DNA of 26,764 bases from an uncultured Bacilli bacterium. GTDB taxonomy: Bacteria > Bacillota_I > Bacilli_A > RF39 > UBA660. Below the pieces are notes generated by a model. That model saw only the letters and a list, made by a program, of their open reading frames with translations, had not been told where the DNA came from and ran no database searches. Positions within the stretch are counted from its first letter, which is position 1. Each line of letters starts with the position of its first letter. Of this stretch, positions 1 through 6,875 are shown piece by piece. Made by a program: the position numbers and the translations under genes. The DNA lies in the NCBI GenBank assembly GCA_948629335.1, contig CAPHZB010000016.1:1-26764 (forward strand), in the 5' to 3' direction.

Positions 1-348
1 ATTCTTATATTCCTATATAAATAGAGGCTTTTCCTTAGATTAGGGAAAATTTCTGATTATTTTCTAATAGGTTTGTCAATCAATATTTTTTTATCTTTAT
101 ACAATTATTATTAAAATAAATGACATATTAAAAAACTACATAATTATTATGCAGTTTTCCTTATCATTTTAAAGTTTCATAAATCAATTTCATTTTTACT
201 TTTAATCTTTCAAAATCACTATCATATTAATAGCAGAACAAGCCTAATCGATATTCTTTTATATCTCCTCATTTTAAACAACATAATACATTTCCTGTAC
301 AAATAATCTGAAAAAGTAACAAAAACTGCACGCTACTTCCTTATACTT
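1..348. other. Gene-poor AT-rich stretch
   Basis: I see no convincing gene here on either strand. It holds a 9-bp inverted repeat with one wobble pair (29-37 with 41-49, loop GAT) that lacks a U-tract on either strand, and a better hairpin at 130-158 that is listed separately as a terminator. A 20-codon minus-strand ORF (284 to 222) exists but has no support beyond a weak Shine-Dalgarno. Confidence 0.6.
130..158 (-). terminator. Probable rho-independent terminator downstream of the 349-960 gene
   Basis: The plus-strand arms AAAACTACATAAT (132-144) and ATTATGCAGTTTT (146-158) are complementary except for one position that becomes G-U in the minus-strand transcript. Allowing a small loop leaves about 12 pairs. 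The minus-strand copy is followed by six T residues, the layout of an intrinsic terminator. It could also work weakly in the other direction because TTTTCC follows on the plus strand. It lies about 190 bases past the stop of the upstream minus-strand gene. Confidence 0.5.
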
Positions 349-960
349 TTAGTCATTACAAACATCATCATAAGACCACCTTTTAAATTCTGGCTTTAAT
401 GATAATCTTTTCGCCCTTCCTACTTTTCTTTCATCGCTTACTTTTATATTTCGTATATCGTCTAAAGCAATTTCAAAGTATTTAATTGCTGTTGTATCAT
501 CAATATCAGGATGTACTTCCTTTATTTTTGAAAATATTGCTTGCGCTAAATCTAAATCACATGCGACTTCTGTTTCTACTCCCTTAATCATTCCAGCAAA
601 ACAATTATCCATCAAATGAGTGTACATTATTTGTCTCTCAAATGGTAAATACTTCCACTCATAGTTCAAAACACTATTATCCAAACCACACTTTATACAT
701 CCACAGCTCTTGTATGTACGACCCTCGTATCTGTCATAATCTATTTTAGAATATACTAATATATGTTCACAAGATTTATATTCTTCCTGCTTTATACCTT
801 GATATAGTTCAAGTTGTTTATTGTGCAAATCTTTATTTTGATCTATTAAAGATAAATATCTTTTAACAGCTTCGTTTTCTCTAAGTAGTTTCAGTTCATC
901 TAAAATATTTTCTCTTTGTTTTTTTATCTCATCATATTCTTTTTTTTGTAAATTAACCAT
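349..960 (-). CDS. Unrecognised protein with N-terminal coiled coil and Cys/His cluster (203 aa)
   Basis: I do not recognise a named family. The first ~55 residues are rich in K, E, L and Q with heptad-like spacing, which suggests a coiled coil. Next comes a likely metal site: C64-E-H66, then C86-G-C88-x2-C91 (CGCIKCGLD). The C-terminal half looks helical and globular, and the tail is basic (KVGRAKRLSLKPEFKRW). There is no signal peptide or membrane segment. I chose the ATG at 960 rather than the in-frame ATG at 972 because the 972 codon lies inside ATGGAGG, whose GGAGG sits 5 nt before the 960 ATG as a Shine-Dalgarno. The gene follows mnmE in the same direction but has its own promoter (982-1010). 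It occupies the place where mnmG-rsmG-parAB usually stand. A zinc-binding regulatory or nucleic-acid-associated role is possible but is only a guess. Confidence 0.7.
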   Translation of the reverse strand: MVNLQKKEYDEIKKQRENILDELKLLRENEAVKRYLSLIDQNKDLHNKQLELYQGIKQEEYKSCEHILVYSKIDYDRYEGRTYKSCGCIKCGLDNSVLNYEWKYLPFERQIMYTHLMDNCFAGMIKGVETEVACDLDLAQAIFSKIKEVHPDIDDTTAIKYFEIALDDIRNIKVSDERKVGRAKRLSLKPEFKRWSYDDVCND

Positions 961-981
961 ATAAACCTCCATCTAGTACAA

Positions 982-1010
982 ATATTATAATAATTTTAAC
1001 CAATTGTCAA
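982..1010 (-). promoter_or_regulatory. Sigma-A-type promoter of the 349-960 gene
   Basis: On the minus strand, TTGACA (1005-1010) is followed after 17 bp by TAATAT (982-987). A TATAAT reading two bases closer (984-989) would give a 15-bp spacer. The ATG at 960 is about 22 nt past the -10 element, so the leader is short. The -35 hexamer lies inside a perfect palindrome. Confidence 0.65.
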
Positions 1011-1014
1011 TTGG
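1000..1014. promoter_or_regulatory. Candidate operator palindrome over the -35 element
   Basis: CCAATTG-T-CAATTGG is a perfect inverted repeat with 7-bp arms around one central base, and it contains the TTGACA -35 hexamer. Dimeric repressors commonly bind sites of this size and position. The regulator is unknown. The arms are AT-rich, so a chance palindrome is not excluded. Confidence 0.4.
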
Positions 1015-1081
1015 AAATTCTGTTAAAATACCAATCCTATTTAGGACATAAATAAAAAGAAGAACTCATTACAAAATTCCC

Positions 1082-2434
1082 CTATTTTCCTAAACAAAAA
1101 CGACTAAATAGTTCGTCTATTAACTCTTCCTCGTAAGTTTCACCAATAATCTCTCCTAAACAATTCCAAATCTCTCTTATATCAATAGCCAACATATCCA
1201 CTGGTACTTGCTCATTAACCCCCTTTTCTACTTCTTTCAACTCTTCAAAAGATTTCTTTAAAAGTGCTATACTTCTTGCATTTGTTAAATATGTTAGATC
1301 CTTTGCAGGAACTGTTTCCATAAAAGGTTCTACCATTTTTTGTTTTAATTCTTCTATTCCTTGTCCTTCTTTTACACTGACACGAATAATGTGACTTTCA
1401 TCTATATCTTTTAAATCAATTACAGGCTCTAAATCCATTTTATTGACAACCACTAAATATTCCTTTTGTTTTATTTTCTCTAATAATTCTACTTCCTCTT
1501 TTGTAAACATTTTATTGTTGTTAACTAAGAATAAAATGAAATCAGCAGTATCAATAAGTTGTTTACTTTTTTCAACACCTAAATTTTCTACAACATCATT
1601 TGTCTTTCGGATACCTGCTGTATCAATCATATTAAACTGTAAACCATTCAGTAAAATAGAACCTTCTACCATATCTCTTGTCGTACCTTCTATATCTGTT
1701 ACAATTGCCTTATCTTCGTTTAATAATATATTGAGTAAGCTACTCTTACCGACATTTGGTAGTCCAAGAATTGCTGTCTTAATTCCTGTTTTCAAAACTT
1801 GTCCATCTTCGCTTTTACTTAATAAATCACGCATCTTTTTTTTTAATTCTGTTATTTTGGGAAGCAACATATGATGTGTCACTTCAATATTTTCTTCATA
1901 TTCAGGATAATCAATATTTACTTCAATTTCTGTCAAAATTCCAACTAAATCTTCTCGTAACTCTTTAATTTTTTTAGAAACTTCGCCTCGTACTTGATTC
2001 ATAGCAAGACCTCTCGCATTTTCAGTACTTGCACTAATTAAGTCCATAACCCCTTCTGCTTGTTGTAAATCAATTCTTCCATTTAAAAAGGCTCTTTTGG
2101 TAAATTCCCCTGGTTCTGCAAGACGTGCTCCATGTACAAGAACTAATTCCAATACTTTTTTTGTAGTAGCTACTCCTCCATGACAATTGATTTCCACAGT
2201 ATCCTCTGTTGTAAATGTTTTTGGTCCTCGCATCACGGAAACTAAAACCTCATCAACTTTTTTTTCTTCGTCTTGGATAAAACCATAATGCATCGTATGT
2301 GTTGGTGCGTCACTTAATTTTGGATTAGAAAAAATCTGCTGCACAATAGAAATAGCATCAATTCCACTTACACGTATGATGGAAATTGCCCCTACCCCTT
2401 GCGCTGTTGCAATCGCTGCAATTGTATCTCTCAT
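1082..2434 (-). CDS. mnmE: tRNA uridine-5-carboxymethylaminomethyl modification GTPase MnmE (TrmE)
   Basis: MnmE, with MnmG, installs the (carboxymethyl)aminomethyl group at C5 of the wobble uridine U34 in certain tRNAs, using a folate one-carbon donor and GTP hydrolysis. The 450 residues match the family length. The N-terminal folate-binding/dimerisation domain occupies about residues 1-115, then a helical domain interrupted by a Ras-like G domain: G1 GLPNVGKS (224-231), G2/switch DIEGTTRD (247-254), G3 DTAG (271-274), G4 NKMD (331-334). The C-terminal FCLGK (446-450) carries the invariant catalytic cysteine. The start is preceded by GAGGTGG about 7 nt upstream and overlaps the stop of the HD gene as ATGA, so the two are translationally coupled. 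It is the last gene of the rpmH operon. Its partner mnmG, often the next gene, is not here and must be elsewhere. Confidence 0.97.
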   Translation of the reverse strand: MRDTIAAIATAQGVGAISIIRVSGIDAISIVQQIFSNPKLSDAPTHTMHYGFIQDEEKKVDEVLVSVMRGPKTFTTEDTVEINCHGGVATTKKVLELVLVHGARLAEPGEFTKRAFLNGRIDLQQAEGVMDLISASTENARGLAMNQVRGEVSKKIKELREDLVGILTEIEVNIDYPEYEENIEVTHHMLLPKITELKKKMRDLLSKSEDGQVLKTGIKTAILGLPNVGKSSLLNILLNEDKAIVTDIEGTTRDMVEGSILLNGLQFNMIDTAGIRKTNDVVENLGVEKSKQLIDTADFILFLVNNNKMFTKEEVELLEKIKQKEYLVVVNKMDLEPVIDLKDIDESHIIRVSVKEGQGIEELKQKMVEPFMETVPAKDLTYLTNARSIALLKKSFEELKEVEKGVNEQVPVDMLAIDIREIWNCLGEIIGETYEEELIDELFSRFCLGK

Positions 2435-2919
2435 GATTTACCACCTCTAATCCCAAACAACCTTAGGAAAAACGTAGGATGTAAAAGAACCTCTAGAGAA
2501 ACCCATTTATCTACAAATGTAATTAACCATGCTTCCCTATATTTAGGAGGTACCTTATTTAGAGGAAACATGTGACTCTCAATGATATTTCTTGTCTTAT
2601 CATTCATATATTCTGGAAAAAAGTGTTCTGCATTCACTAAAGCCTGATGAGCATGTACAAAACCATGTTTTTTAAAGAAGGGATTTTTATCTTTATTCTC
2701 TTGCCATGGTTTATCATAAAAATCATGGAGTAACCCCCCTATTGCTATACTATTTGAATCCATACTTTTAAATTTTTTTGAAATCTTGTAAGCAACTTGG
2801 GATACTTTAAGTGAATGATCATATACAGTAATACTCCCATGATGTTTATATTTCTTTCTCTTTTGAAATTCTTCACTCTCTAAAATATCTTTGATAATTT
2901 CATAATATTCCTTTTCCAT
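2431..2919 (-). CDS. HD-domain putative phosphohydrolase (162 aa)
   Basis: This is an HD-superfamily metal-dependent hydrolase of unknown substrate. Candidate metal ligands are H35 (in the VYDHSLKVSQ segment), the H65-D66 doublet in GGLLHDFYDKPW, histidines in the HGFVHAHQA segment, H116 in IESHMFPL, and D137 in FVDKWVS. The C-terminal segment VLLHPTFFLRLFGIRGG is hydrophobic and could contact the membrane. I start at the ATG at 2919: AAGGAG lies 5 nt upstream of it, while the in-frame ATG at 2946 has no ribosome site and would place the Shine-Dalgarno inside the protein. The gene sits between jag and mnmE, 37 nt after jag with a hairpin/U-tract between, and overlaps mnmE by 4 nt. Nucleotide or phosphoester hydrolysis linked to RNA metabolism is plausible but unproven. 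Confidence 0.8.
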   Translation of the reverse strand: MEKEYYEIIKDILESEEFQKRKKYKHHGSITVYDHSLKVSQVAYKISKKFKSMDSNSIAIGGLLHDFYDKPWQENKDKNPFFKKHGFVHAHQALVNAEHFFPEYMNDKTRNIIESHMFPLNKVPPKYREAWLITFVDKWVSLEVLLHPTFFLRLFGIRGGKS

Positions 2920-2935
2920 ACATTCTCCTTCCATG

Positions 2936-2958
2936 AAAAAACACATATACTGTGTTTT
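2936..2958 (-). terminator. Hairpin and U-tract between jag and the HD gene (possible attenuator)
   Basis: In the minus-strand transcript AAAACACA pairs perfectly over 8 bp with TGTGTTTT around a 5-nt loop, and the 3' arm runs on into a total of six T residues. The stop codon of jag lies within the stem. With only two G-C pairs it is a weak terminator. Since the HD gene and mnmE have no obvious promoter of their own, it would act as partial attenuation inside the operon. Confidence 0.45.
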
Positions 2959-3571
2959 ATTTTTCTACATATCGAATCACAATATGTCTCTCTTTTCCTT
3001 CTCCGATACTTTCCGTCTTTAAATGTTCCATACCACTTATTATTGTATGTACTTTTCTTCGTTCATATGAATTCATTGGATCTAAAGATACATCTATTTT
3101 TGAAGATAATACCTCTTGTGCCACTGTATGAATCTGTTTTTCTAAATTTTTTAATTTTTGTTCCTTATATCCTGCAATATCTACATTTATTTTAATAACA
3201 TGTCCTGTATTTTTTAATAGAGCTTGTCTCAACAATATTTGGAAATGCTCTAATGTTTTCCCTTCTCTTCCTATTAATATAGGATTATTTTCACTAATTA
3301 ATAACAAGTGAAAGAAGTCATCATCTTCAGCAAGTTCATATTGTATTTTAATATTTGCTAATTTAGAAAATTCATCTACATAATTTCCTATAAATTCACG
3401 AACCTCTTCCTTAGTAATTACTTTTAAACAATATTTTTGTCCTTTAAAAAGGCCTCCTGTTATAACTTCTTCCTCTATATATAAGTCCTCTAATGAAAGA
3501 TTTAACTCTTCTTTTATTCTTTCTAAAAGTGATTCCTTATCTTTTCCTTCAAAACTTCTCTTATTTAACAT
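2957..3571 (-). CDS. jag: RNA-binding protein Jag/KhpB
   Basis: Jag (KhpB, EloR in streptococci) binds RNA and is linked to cell elongation and to the membrane insertase encoded beside it. At 204 residues it has the full-length layout: an N-terminal Jag domain (about 1-50, beginning LNKRSFEGKDKESLLERI), a type II KH domain with the GxxG loop GREG in ILIGREGKTLEHFQ (about residue 100), and a C-terminal R3H domain with the signature NSYERRKVHTII. The start codon lies inside the 3' end of yidC (11-nt overlap) behind a purine-rich AGAAGGGAAAAG. The yidC-jag pairing is conserved across Firmicutes and supports the call. Confidence 0.95.
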   Translation of the reverse strand: MLNKRSFEGKDKESLLERIKEELNLSLEDLYIEEEVITGGLFKGQKYCLKVITKEEVREFIGNYVDEFSKLANIKIQYELAEDDDFFHLLLISENNPILIGREGKTLEHFQILLRQALLKNTGHVIKINVDIAGYKEQKLKNLEKQIHTVAQEVLSSKIDVSLDPMNSYERRKVHTIISGMEHLKTESIGEGKERHIVIRYVEK

Positions 3572-4505
3572 GCTTCTTTTCCCTTCTCATAATTAAATTT
3601 TGAACAATTGTAAATACATTTGAAGTAACCCAGTAAATTGCAATACCACTTGATATAGAAAAAGATGCTATAGTCATAAATACAACCATAAATAAATTCA
3701 TTAATTTCATTTGATGGGCTTGTTCTTCTGACATTACTGTTGCTTTCGCATTTAATTTAAAAGAATAATATGTAGCTCCTGCGATTAATACAATAAAGAT
3801 TAAATATTGATAATGTCCTGAAAATACAGCAGTTAATGGGCTTGTTCCAAGTTGAAAACCTAAGAATGTTTCTTCAAAAATCACTGGAATTCGACTAATT
3901 GCTTCATAAAAAGCAAAGAATAAAGGAATTTGTAAGAATGCAAATAAACATCCTGACATTGGATTAATATTATACTTCTTATAAATCATTAACATTTCTT
4001 GACTTTTTTGCATCATTGCTTCTTGATCCGTTCTGTTTTTATACTTTTTTTCTAACTTATCAAGTTCTGGTTTCGCTTTCTGCATATTTACAGATTGTTT
4101 TTGGGCTTTACCAGAAAGTGGCCATACGATTGCACGAATAGCAAGAGTAATTAAAATTAAAGCTAGACCATAACTCTTTATAAAACTTCCAAATTGAATA
4201 ATAAGAATAGCTAAAGGCTTAACAAAGATGCTTGTCCATATTCCTTCATATTTCCCTGTTAAACTTAAATCCTCACACTCTGGTAACTCATCGAGATTTA
4301 CCCTTTTATTTTCCTCTACTTTTGCATCATAATTCTCATATAATTCTACAATGTCCCCTTCTGTTGGTCGACACAATATATTTTTGGTAAGTGTTTGCCC
4401 TGTCTTCTCATATTTTACGGCTTGTTTTCCATCTTTTAAATAGGTTGTACATCCACTAAGCATAAAAATGCATAGGAATACACAAATCAATTTTTTCTTT
4501 TTCAT
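3561..4505 (-). CDS. yidC: Membrane protein insertase YidC (lipoprotein form)
   Basis: YidC/Oxa1/SpoIIIJ insertase, which inserts and folds membrane proteins alone or with SecYEG. The N-terminus is a lipoprotein signal: MKKKK, a hydrophobic core, then lipobox LSGC with acylated C19. A segment of about 65 residues outside the membrane follows; it is acidic and contains C45 and C77. The core 60KD_IMP fold starts near residue 95 with the transmembrane segments and includes LAIRAIVWPL; R124 is the conserved positive charge of the hydrophilic groove. The cytoplasmic coiled region (QKQSVNMQKAKPELDKLEKKY) and NPMSGCLFAFLQIPLFFAFY are typical. It has 314 residues against about 260 for Bacillus SpoIIIJ, the extra length being mostly in the exported N-terminal part. 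AAGGAG precedes the ATG, which overlaps the rnpA stop as ATGA. Confidence 0.95.
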   Translation of the reverse strand: MKKKKLICVFLCIFMLSGCTTYLKDGKQAVKYEKTGQTLTKNILCRPTEGDIVELYENYDAKVEENKRVNLDELPECEDLSLTGKYEGIWTSIFVKPLAILIIQFGSFIKSYGLALILITLAIRAIVWPLSGKAQKQSVNMQKAKPELDKLEKKYKNRTDQEAMMQKSQEMLMIYKKYNINPMSGCLFAFLQIPLFFAFYEAISRIPVIFEETFLGFQLGTSPLTAVFSGHYQYLIFIVLIAGATYYSFKLNAKATVMSEEQAHQMKLMNLFMVVFMTIASFSISSGIAIYWVTSNVFTIVQNLIMRREKKHVK

Positions 4506-4843
4506 TCCGCTTTCTCCTTTTCTATTTTCAACTTTTGAATTTGTTCAAATAAACTTTCCTCCATTTCATTAAAAGTTAAATCTAACAAACTCTTTCTTAC
4601 TATTATAATACAATTAAATCCTTTTTTATAGTCCTTTTTATCAAGGATACTCTTAATTTGCCTTTTTATCCGATTTCTAACAACGGCATTGCCTATTTTT
4701 TTACTTACCGATATACCAAAATGATACAATTCTTCCCCTGTCTTATCTATATATATGATAAAATGTTCACTTTTATAAGGCTTTTTTGACTTGATAATTT
4801 TCGTAAAATCGCGACTATTTTTTAAAATATTTATCTTTTTCAT
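4502..4843 (-). CDS. rnpA: Ribonuclease P protein component
   Basis: The small basic subunit of RNase P, which helps the catalytic RNA bind and mature tRNA 5' ends. Family marks are the N-terminal LKNSRDFTKIIKSKK, the central FGISVSKKIGNAVVRNRIKR with the conserved RNR motif, and the C-terminal IIIVRKSLLDLTFNEMEESL. It has 113 residues, the usual size. I use the ATG at 4843 rather than the in-frame ATG at 4870: GGAGG lies 7 nt upstream of 4843, and the nine extra upstream codons fall in the rpmH terminator hairpin. It follows rpmH and overlaps yidC by 4 nt. Confidence 0.96.
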   Translation of the reverse strand: MKKINILKNSRDFTKIIKSKKPYKSEHFIIYIDKTGEELYHFGISVSKKIGNAVVRNRIKRQIKSILDKKDYKKGFNCIIIVRKSLLDLTFNEMEESLFEQIQKLKIEKEKAE

Positions 4844-4857
4844 ATTTGACCTCCGAT

Positions 4858-4883
4858 TTAAAAAAACCACTGAATTTCAGTGG
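4858..4883 (-). terminator. Terminator/attenuator between rpmH and rnpA
   Basis: In the minus-strand transcript CCACTGA, loop AAT, TCAGTGG (a perfect 7-bp stem) is followed by seven T residues. It begins 5 nt past the rpmH stop and ends about 15 nt before the rnpA start, with no second promoter visible. It therefore probably lets only part of transcription continue into rnpA-mnmE. A partial terminator at the same junction is known in Escherichia coli, where L34 is needed in great excess over RnpA. Confidence 0.75.
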
Positions 4884-4888
4884 GTATT

Positions 4889-5011
4889 TTAATGTGATAA
4901 TACTTTGCGACCTTTTTTTCTACGTCTATTGATGATTTTTGTTTCCATTCGAGCAAAAAATCCCTGTTTCTTACTTCTTCTTCTATTATTTGGTTGATAA
5001 GTTCTTTTCAT
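4889..5011 (-). CDS. rpmH: 50S ribosomal protein L34
   Basis: L34 of the large ribosomal subunit. Translating the minus strand from 5011 gives 40 residues beginning MKRTYQPNNRRRSKKQGFFA and ending RRRKKGRKVLSH, unmistakable family ends. AGGAGGTGG stands 4-7 nt before the ATG. Compared with the usual 44 residues (MKRTFQPNNRKR...GRKVLSA) about four residues are missing after RMETK, where most bacteria have an NGRKVL-like segment; both ends are intact. It is the first gene of the operon, read away from dnaA as at other firmicute origins. Confidence 0.97.
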   Translation of the reverse strand: MKRTYQPNNRRRSKKQGFFARMETKIINRRRKKGRKVLSH

Positions 5012-5052
5012 TTTCCCACCTCCTGCGTTTTCTTTCTATAAACACTTTTAAC

Positions 5053-5081
5053 ATTATATAGATAAAAGGGGACTTTGTCAA
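5053..5081 (-). promoter_or_regulatory. Consensus promoter of the rpmH operon
   Basis: On the minus strand TTGACA (5076-5081) and TATAAT (5053-5058) are separated by exactly 17 bp: a perfect housekeeping promoter, the strongest in the window. Transcription should start near 5046, giving a leader of about 35 nt. This fits the high demand for L34. Confidence 0.85.
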
Positions 5082-5129
5082 TTTTTTATAGTCGTTTATT
5101 TCAAATATATTTCGTTTTCAGCATGAAAA

Positions 5130-5409
5130 TGTAGAAAAGTAGGGGAGTGTCGAAAAGTTTTCTGCGTTTTCGACAAAATTCTATTTTTTGACAACTTTTT
5201 TGACATCATTCGACATTCTTTTTTCAAACCTTTTACAAGTTTTGAACATTTTTGTGCAAAAGTATATCAACATGTTTACACATAGGTCATAACTTTTTGA
5301 ACAATTTTGTTCAAAATTGACGTAAATATTCTTTTTTCGTCGTTTTTTATGTTCAAAAGTACGTTTAAAGCTTTAAAAACCTGATTTTTCTCTTTTTTTT
5401 TGTAGAAAA
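5130..5409. other. oriC: oriC, upstream part: cluster of variant DnaA boxes (TTTTnnACA)
   Basis: This gene-free region lies between the divergent rpmH and dnaA genes. Perfect TTATCCACA boxes are absent. One 9-mer pattern, TTTTnnACA, recurs instead. Plus strand: 5167-5175 (CG), 5185-5193 (TG), 5197-5205 (TG), 5240-5248 (GA), 5295-5303 (GA). Minus strand: 5130-5138 (CT), 5148-5156 (CG), 5253-5261 (GC), 5308-5316 (GA), 5350-5358 (GA), 5401-5409 (CT). The bracketed bases are the two central ones. CATTCGACA at 5207-5215 is a near match. Two TTTTGAACA copies form an inverted pair with a 4-bp spacer (5295-5316). Position, repetition and both-strand arrangement are those of DnaA boxes; direct binding is inferred. 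I see no clear dnaA promoter here. Confidence 0.8.
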
Positions 5410-5443
5410 ATGGGGTAAAATGGTTATAGGGAGGAGGTTTTTT

Positions 5444-6805
5444 ATGGATACAAATAAGTTATGGACATCATTTCTTGATAGTATCAAAAATGAATTATCT
5501 CCGATTGCCTTTGATACATGGTTTTCTGAAAGTAAACTTGTCGAATTAAAAGGGGACACTGCAAAAGTGGTTGTTCCCATGCATATACATAAGAAAAACT
5601 TAAAAGAAAACTATAATAGCTTTATAGAAGAAAAATTTACAGATATCTCTGGATCAAATTTTAAATTTGAATACTATACAGAAGAAGAGATAGAAAAAAA
5701 TATAGAAATTGAAACAGATGAGTTAGGAGTTCCTTCGATTGTTTCTTTTGAAAGCAATTTGCTCCCAAAATATAATTTTGAAACATTTATAGTAGGGGAC
5801 TCTAACAAATTTGCCCATGCAACTGCTTTAGCTGTAGCAGAAAATCCTGGTACAATGTACAATCCACTCTTTATTTATAGTAATAGTGGGCTAGGAAAAA
5901 CCCATTTAATGCACTCGATTGGAAACTATATTGTAAAAAACAGTAAAAAGAAAGTCCTTTACGTTACTTGTGATGATTTTATTGATGATTTTACCCATAC
6001 TTCTAGATATAAAAAGGGGGGAAAGGGGAATAATTTCGATAATGTCGATAACTTTAAAGAAAAGTATAGAAGTGTCGATGTCCTCATTATTGATGATATT
6101 CAATATCTGAGTAATGCGATTCAAACACAACAAGAGTTTTTTAATACATTTAATGATTTATATCAAAATAACAAACAAATTATTATTTCCTCTGACCGTT
6201 CTCCTGATGATTTAAAATTATTAGAGGACCGTTTAAAAACAAGATTTAATTGGGGTCTTACAACAAGTATGTCTCCACCTGACTATAACCTAAGAATGGA
6301 AATTATCAATAATAAAATTATGGGACACAATTTATCCAATGATTTCCCAGGTGATGTAAAAGAATATATCGCTAATAACTGTACAACCGATATTCGAAAA
6401 CTAGAAGGATCCATTACACGTGTCATTGCCTTTGCAGCAATGATGAATGGGGGAAATGTAACCCTTGATCTAGCAATCGAGGCATTAAAAGGTTCTTTTA
6501 AAGTACAGATTAGTTCAAAAAATAAGATTGATCAAGTCATCAACGTAGTATCTACACATTATAATATTCCTGTCGCTGATATCAAAAGTAAAAAAAGACA
6601 AGCCAATATTGCTATACCAAGACAGGTGGCTATGTATATTTGTCGTGTCCACTTTGATGAACCACTTTCTAAAATTGGAATGGAATTCGGAGGAAAACGA
6701 CATACAACAGTTATGCACTCAGTAGAAAAGATAACCAATGAAATCAAAAAAGATGCAGAACTTGACAAAGCCATTCATAAAATTGTACAAGAAATTAACA
6801 CTTAA
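5444..6805 (+). CDS. dnaA: Chromosomal replication initiator protein DnaA
   Basis: DnaA binds boxes in oriC, forms an ATP-dependent filament, opens the DNA unwinding element and loads the helicase. The 453 residues show domain I (LWTSFLDSIKNELSPIAFDTWF), a short linker, the AAA+ domain with Walker A NSGLGKTHLMH (K152), Walker B VLIIDDIQYL (213-222) and the EDRLKTRF segment with the arginine finger (R267), then domain IV from about residue 350. The basic-loop arginine equivalent to E. coli R399 is kept (KKRQANIA). The DnaA signature reads GGKRHTTVMHS, so the Asp of GGRDHTTV (E. coli D433) is Arg here. About nine extra residues (YKKGGKGNNFDN) sit before Walker B. I start at ATG 5444, where GGAGG stands 6 nt upstream; the in-frame ATG at 5420 precedes that site and has none. 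Confidence 0.97.
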   Translation: MDTNKLWTSFLDSIKNELSPIAFDTWFSESKLVELKGDTAKVVVPMHIHKKNLKENYNSFIEEKFTDISGSNFKFEYYTEEEIEKNIEIETDELGVPSIVSFESNLLPKYNFETFIVGDSNKFAHATALAVAENPGTMYNPLFIYSNSGLGKTHLMHSIGNYIVKNSKKKVLYVTCDDFIDDFTHTSRYKKGGKGNNFDNVDNFKEKYRSVDVLIIDDIQYLSNAIQTQQEFFNTFNDLYQNNKQIIISSDRSPDDLKLLEDRLKTRFNWGLTTSMSPPDYNLRMEIINNKIMGHNLSNDFPGDVKEYIANNCTTDIRKLEGSITRVIAFAAMMNGGNVTLDLAIEALKGSFKVQISSKNKIDQVINVVSTHYNIPVADIKSKKRQANIAIPRQVAMYICRVHFDEPLSKIGMEFGGKRHTTVMHSVEKITNEIKKDAELDKAIHKIVQEINT

Positions 6806-6875
6806 TGTGTAAAACTCAAAAACATCTACAAGATTTAAACATATAAAAATAGTTGTAAAACAAGAGTAAAGTCAG

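Noticed and set aside
222..284. 20-codon minus-strand ORF, basic then hydrophobic (MLFKMRRYKRISIRLVLLLI)
   Set aside because: Has an AGGAAA-like sequence 8 nt upstream and toxin-like composition, but such short ORFs are frequent in AT-rich DNA and there is no promoter or antisense RNA partner.
1035..1046. TCCTATTTAGGA palindrome after mnmE as a terminator
   Set aside because: Only five base pairs with two central bases and no U-tract on the minus strand; not a credible intrinsic terminator.
1443..1874. 143-codon open frame on the plus strand
   Set aside because: Lies antisense to the GTPase domain of mnmE; Ser/Phe/Ile-rich composition typical of a reverse-strand shadow; no ribosome site or family motif.
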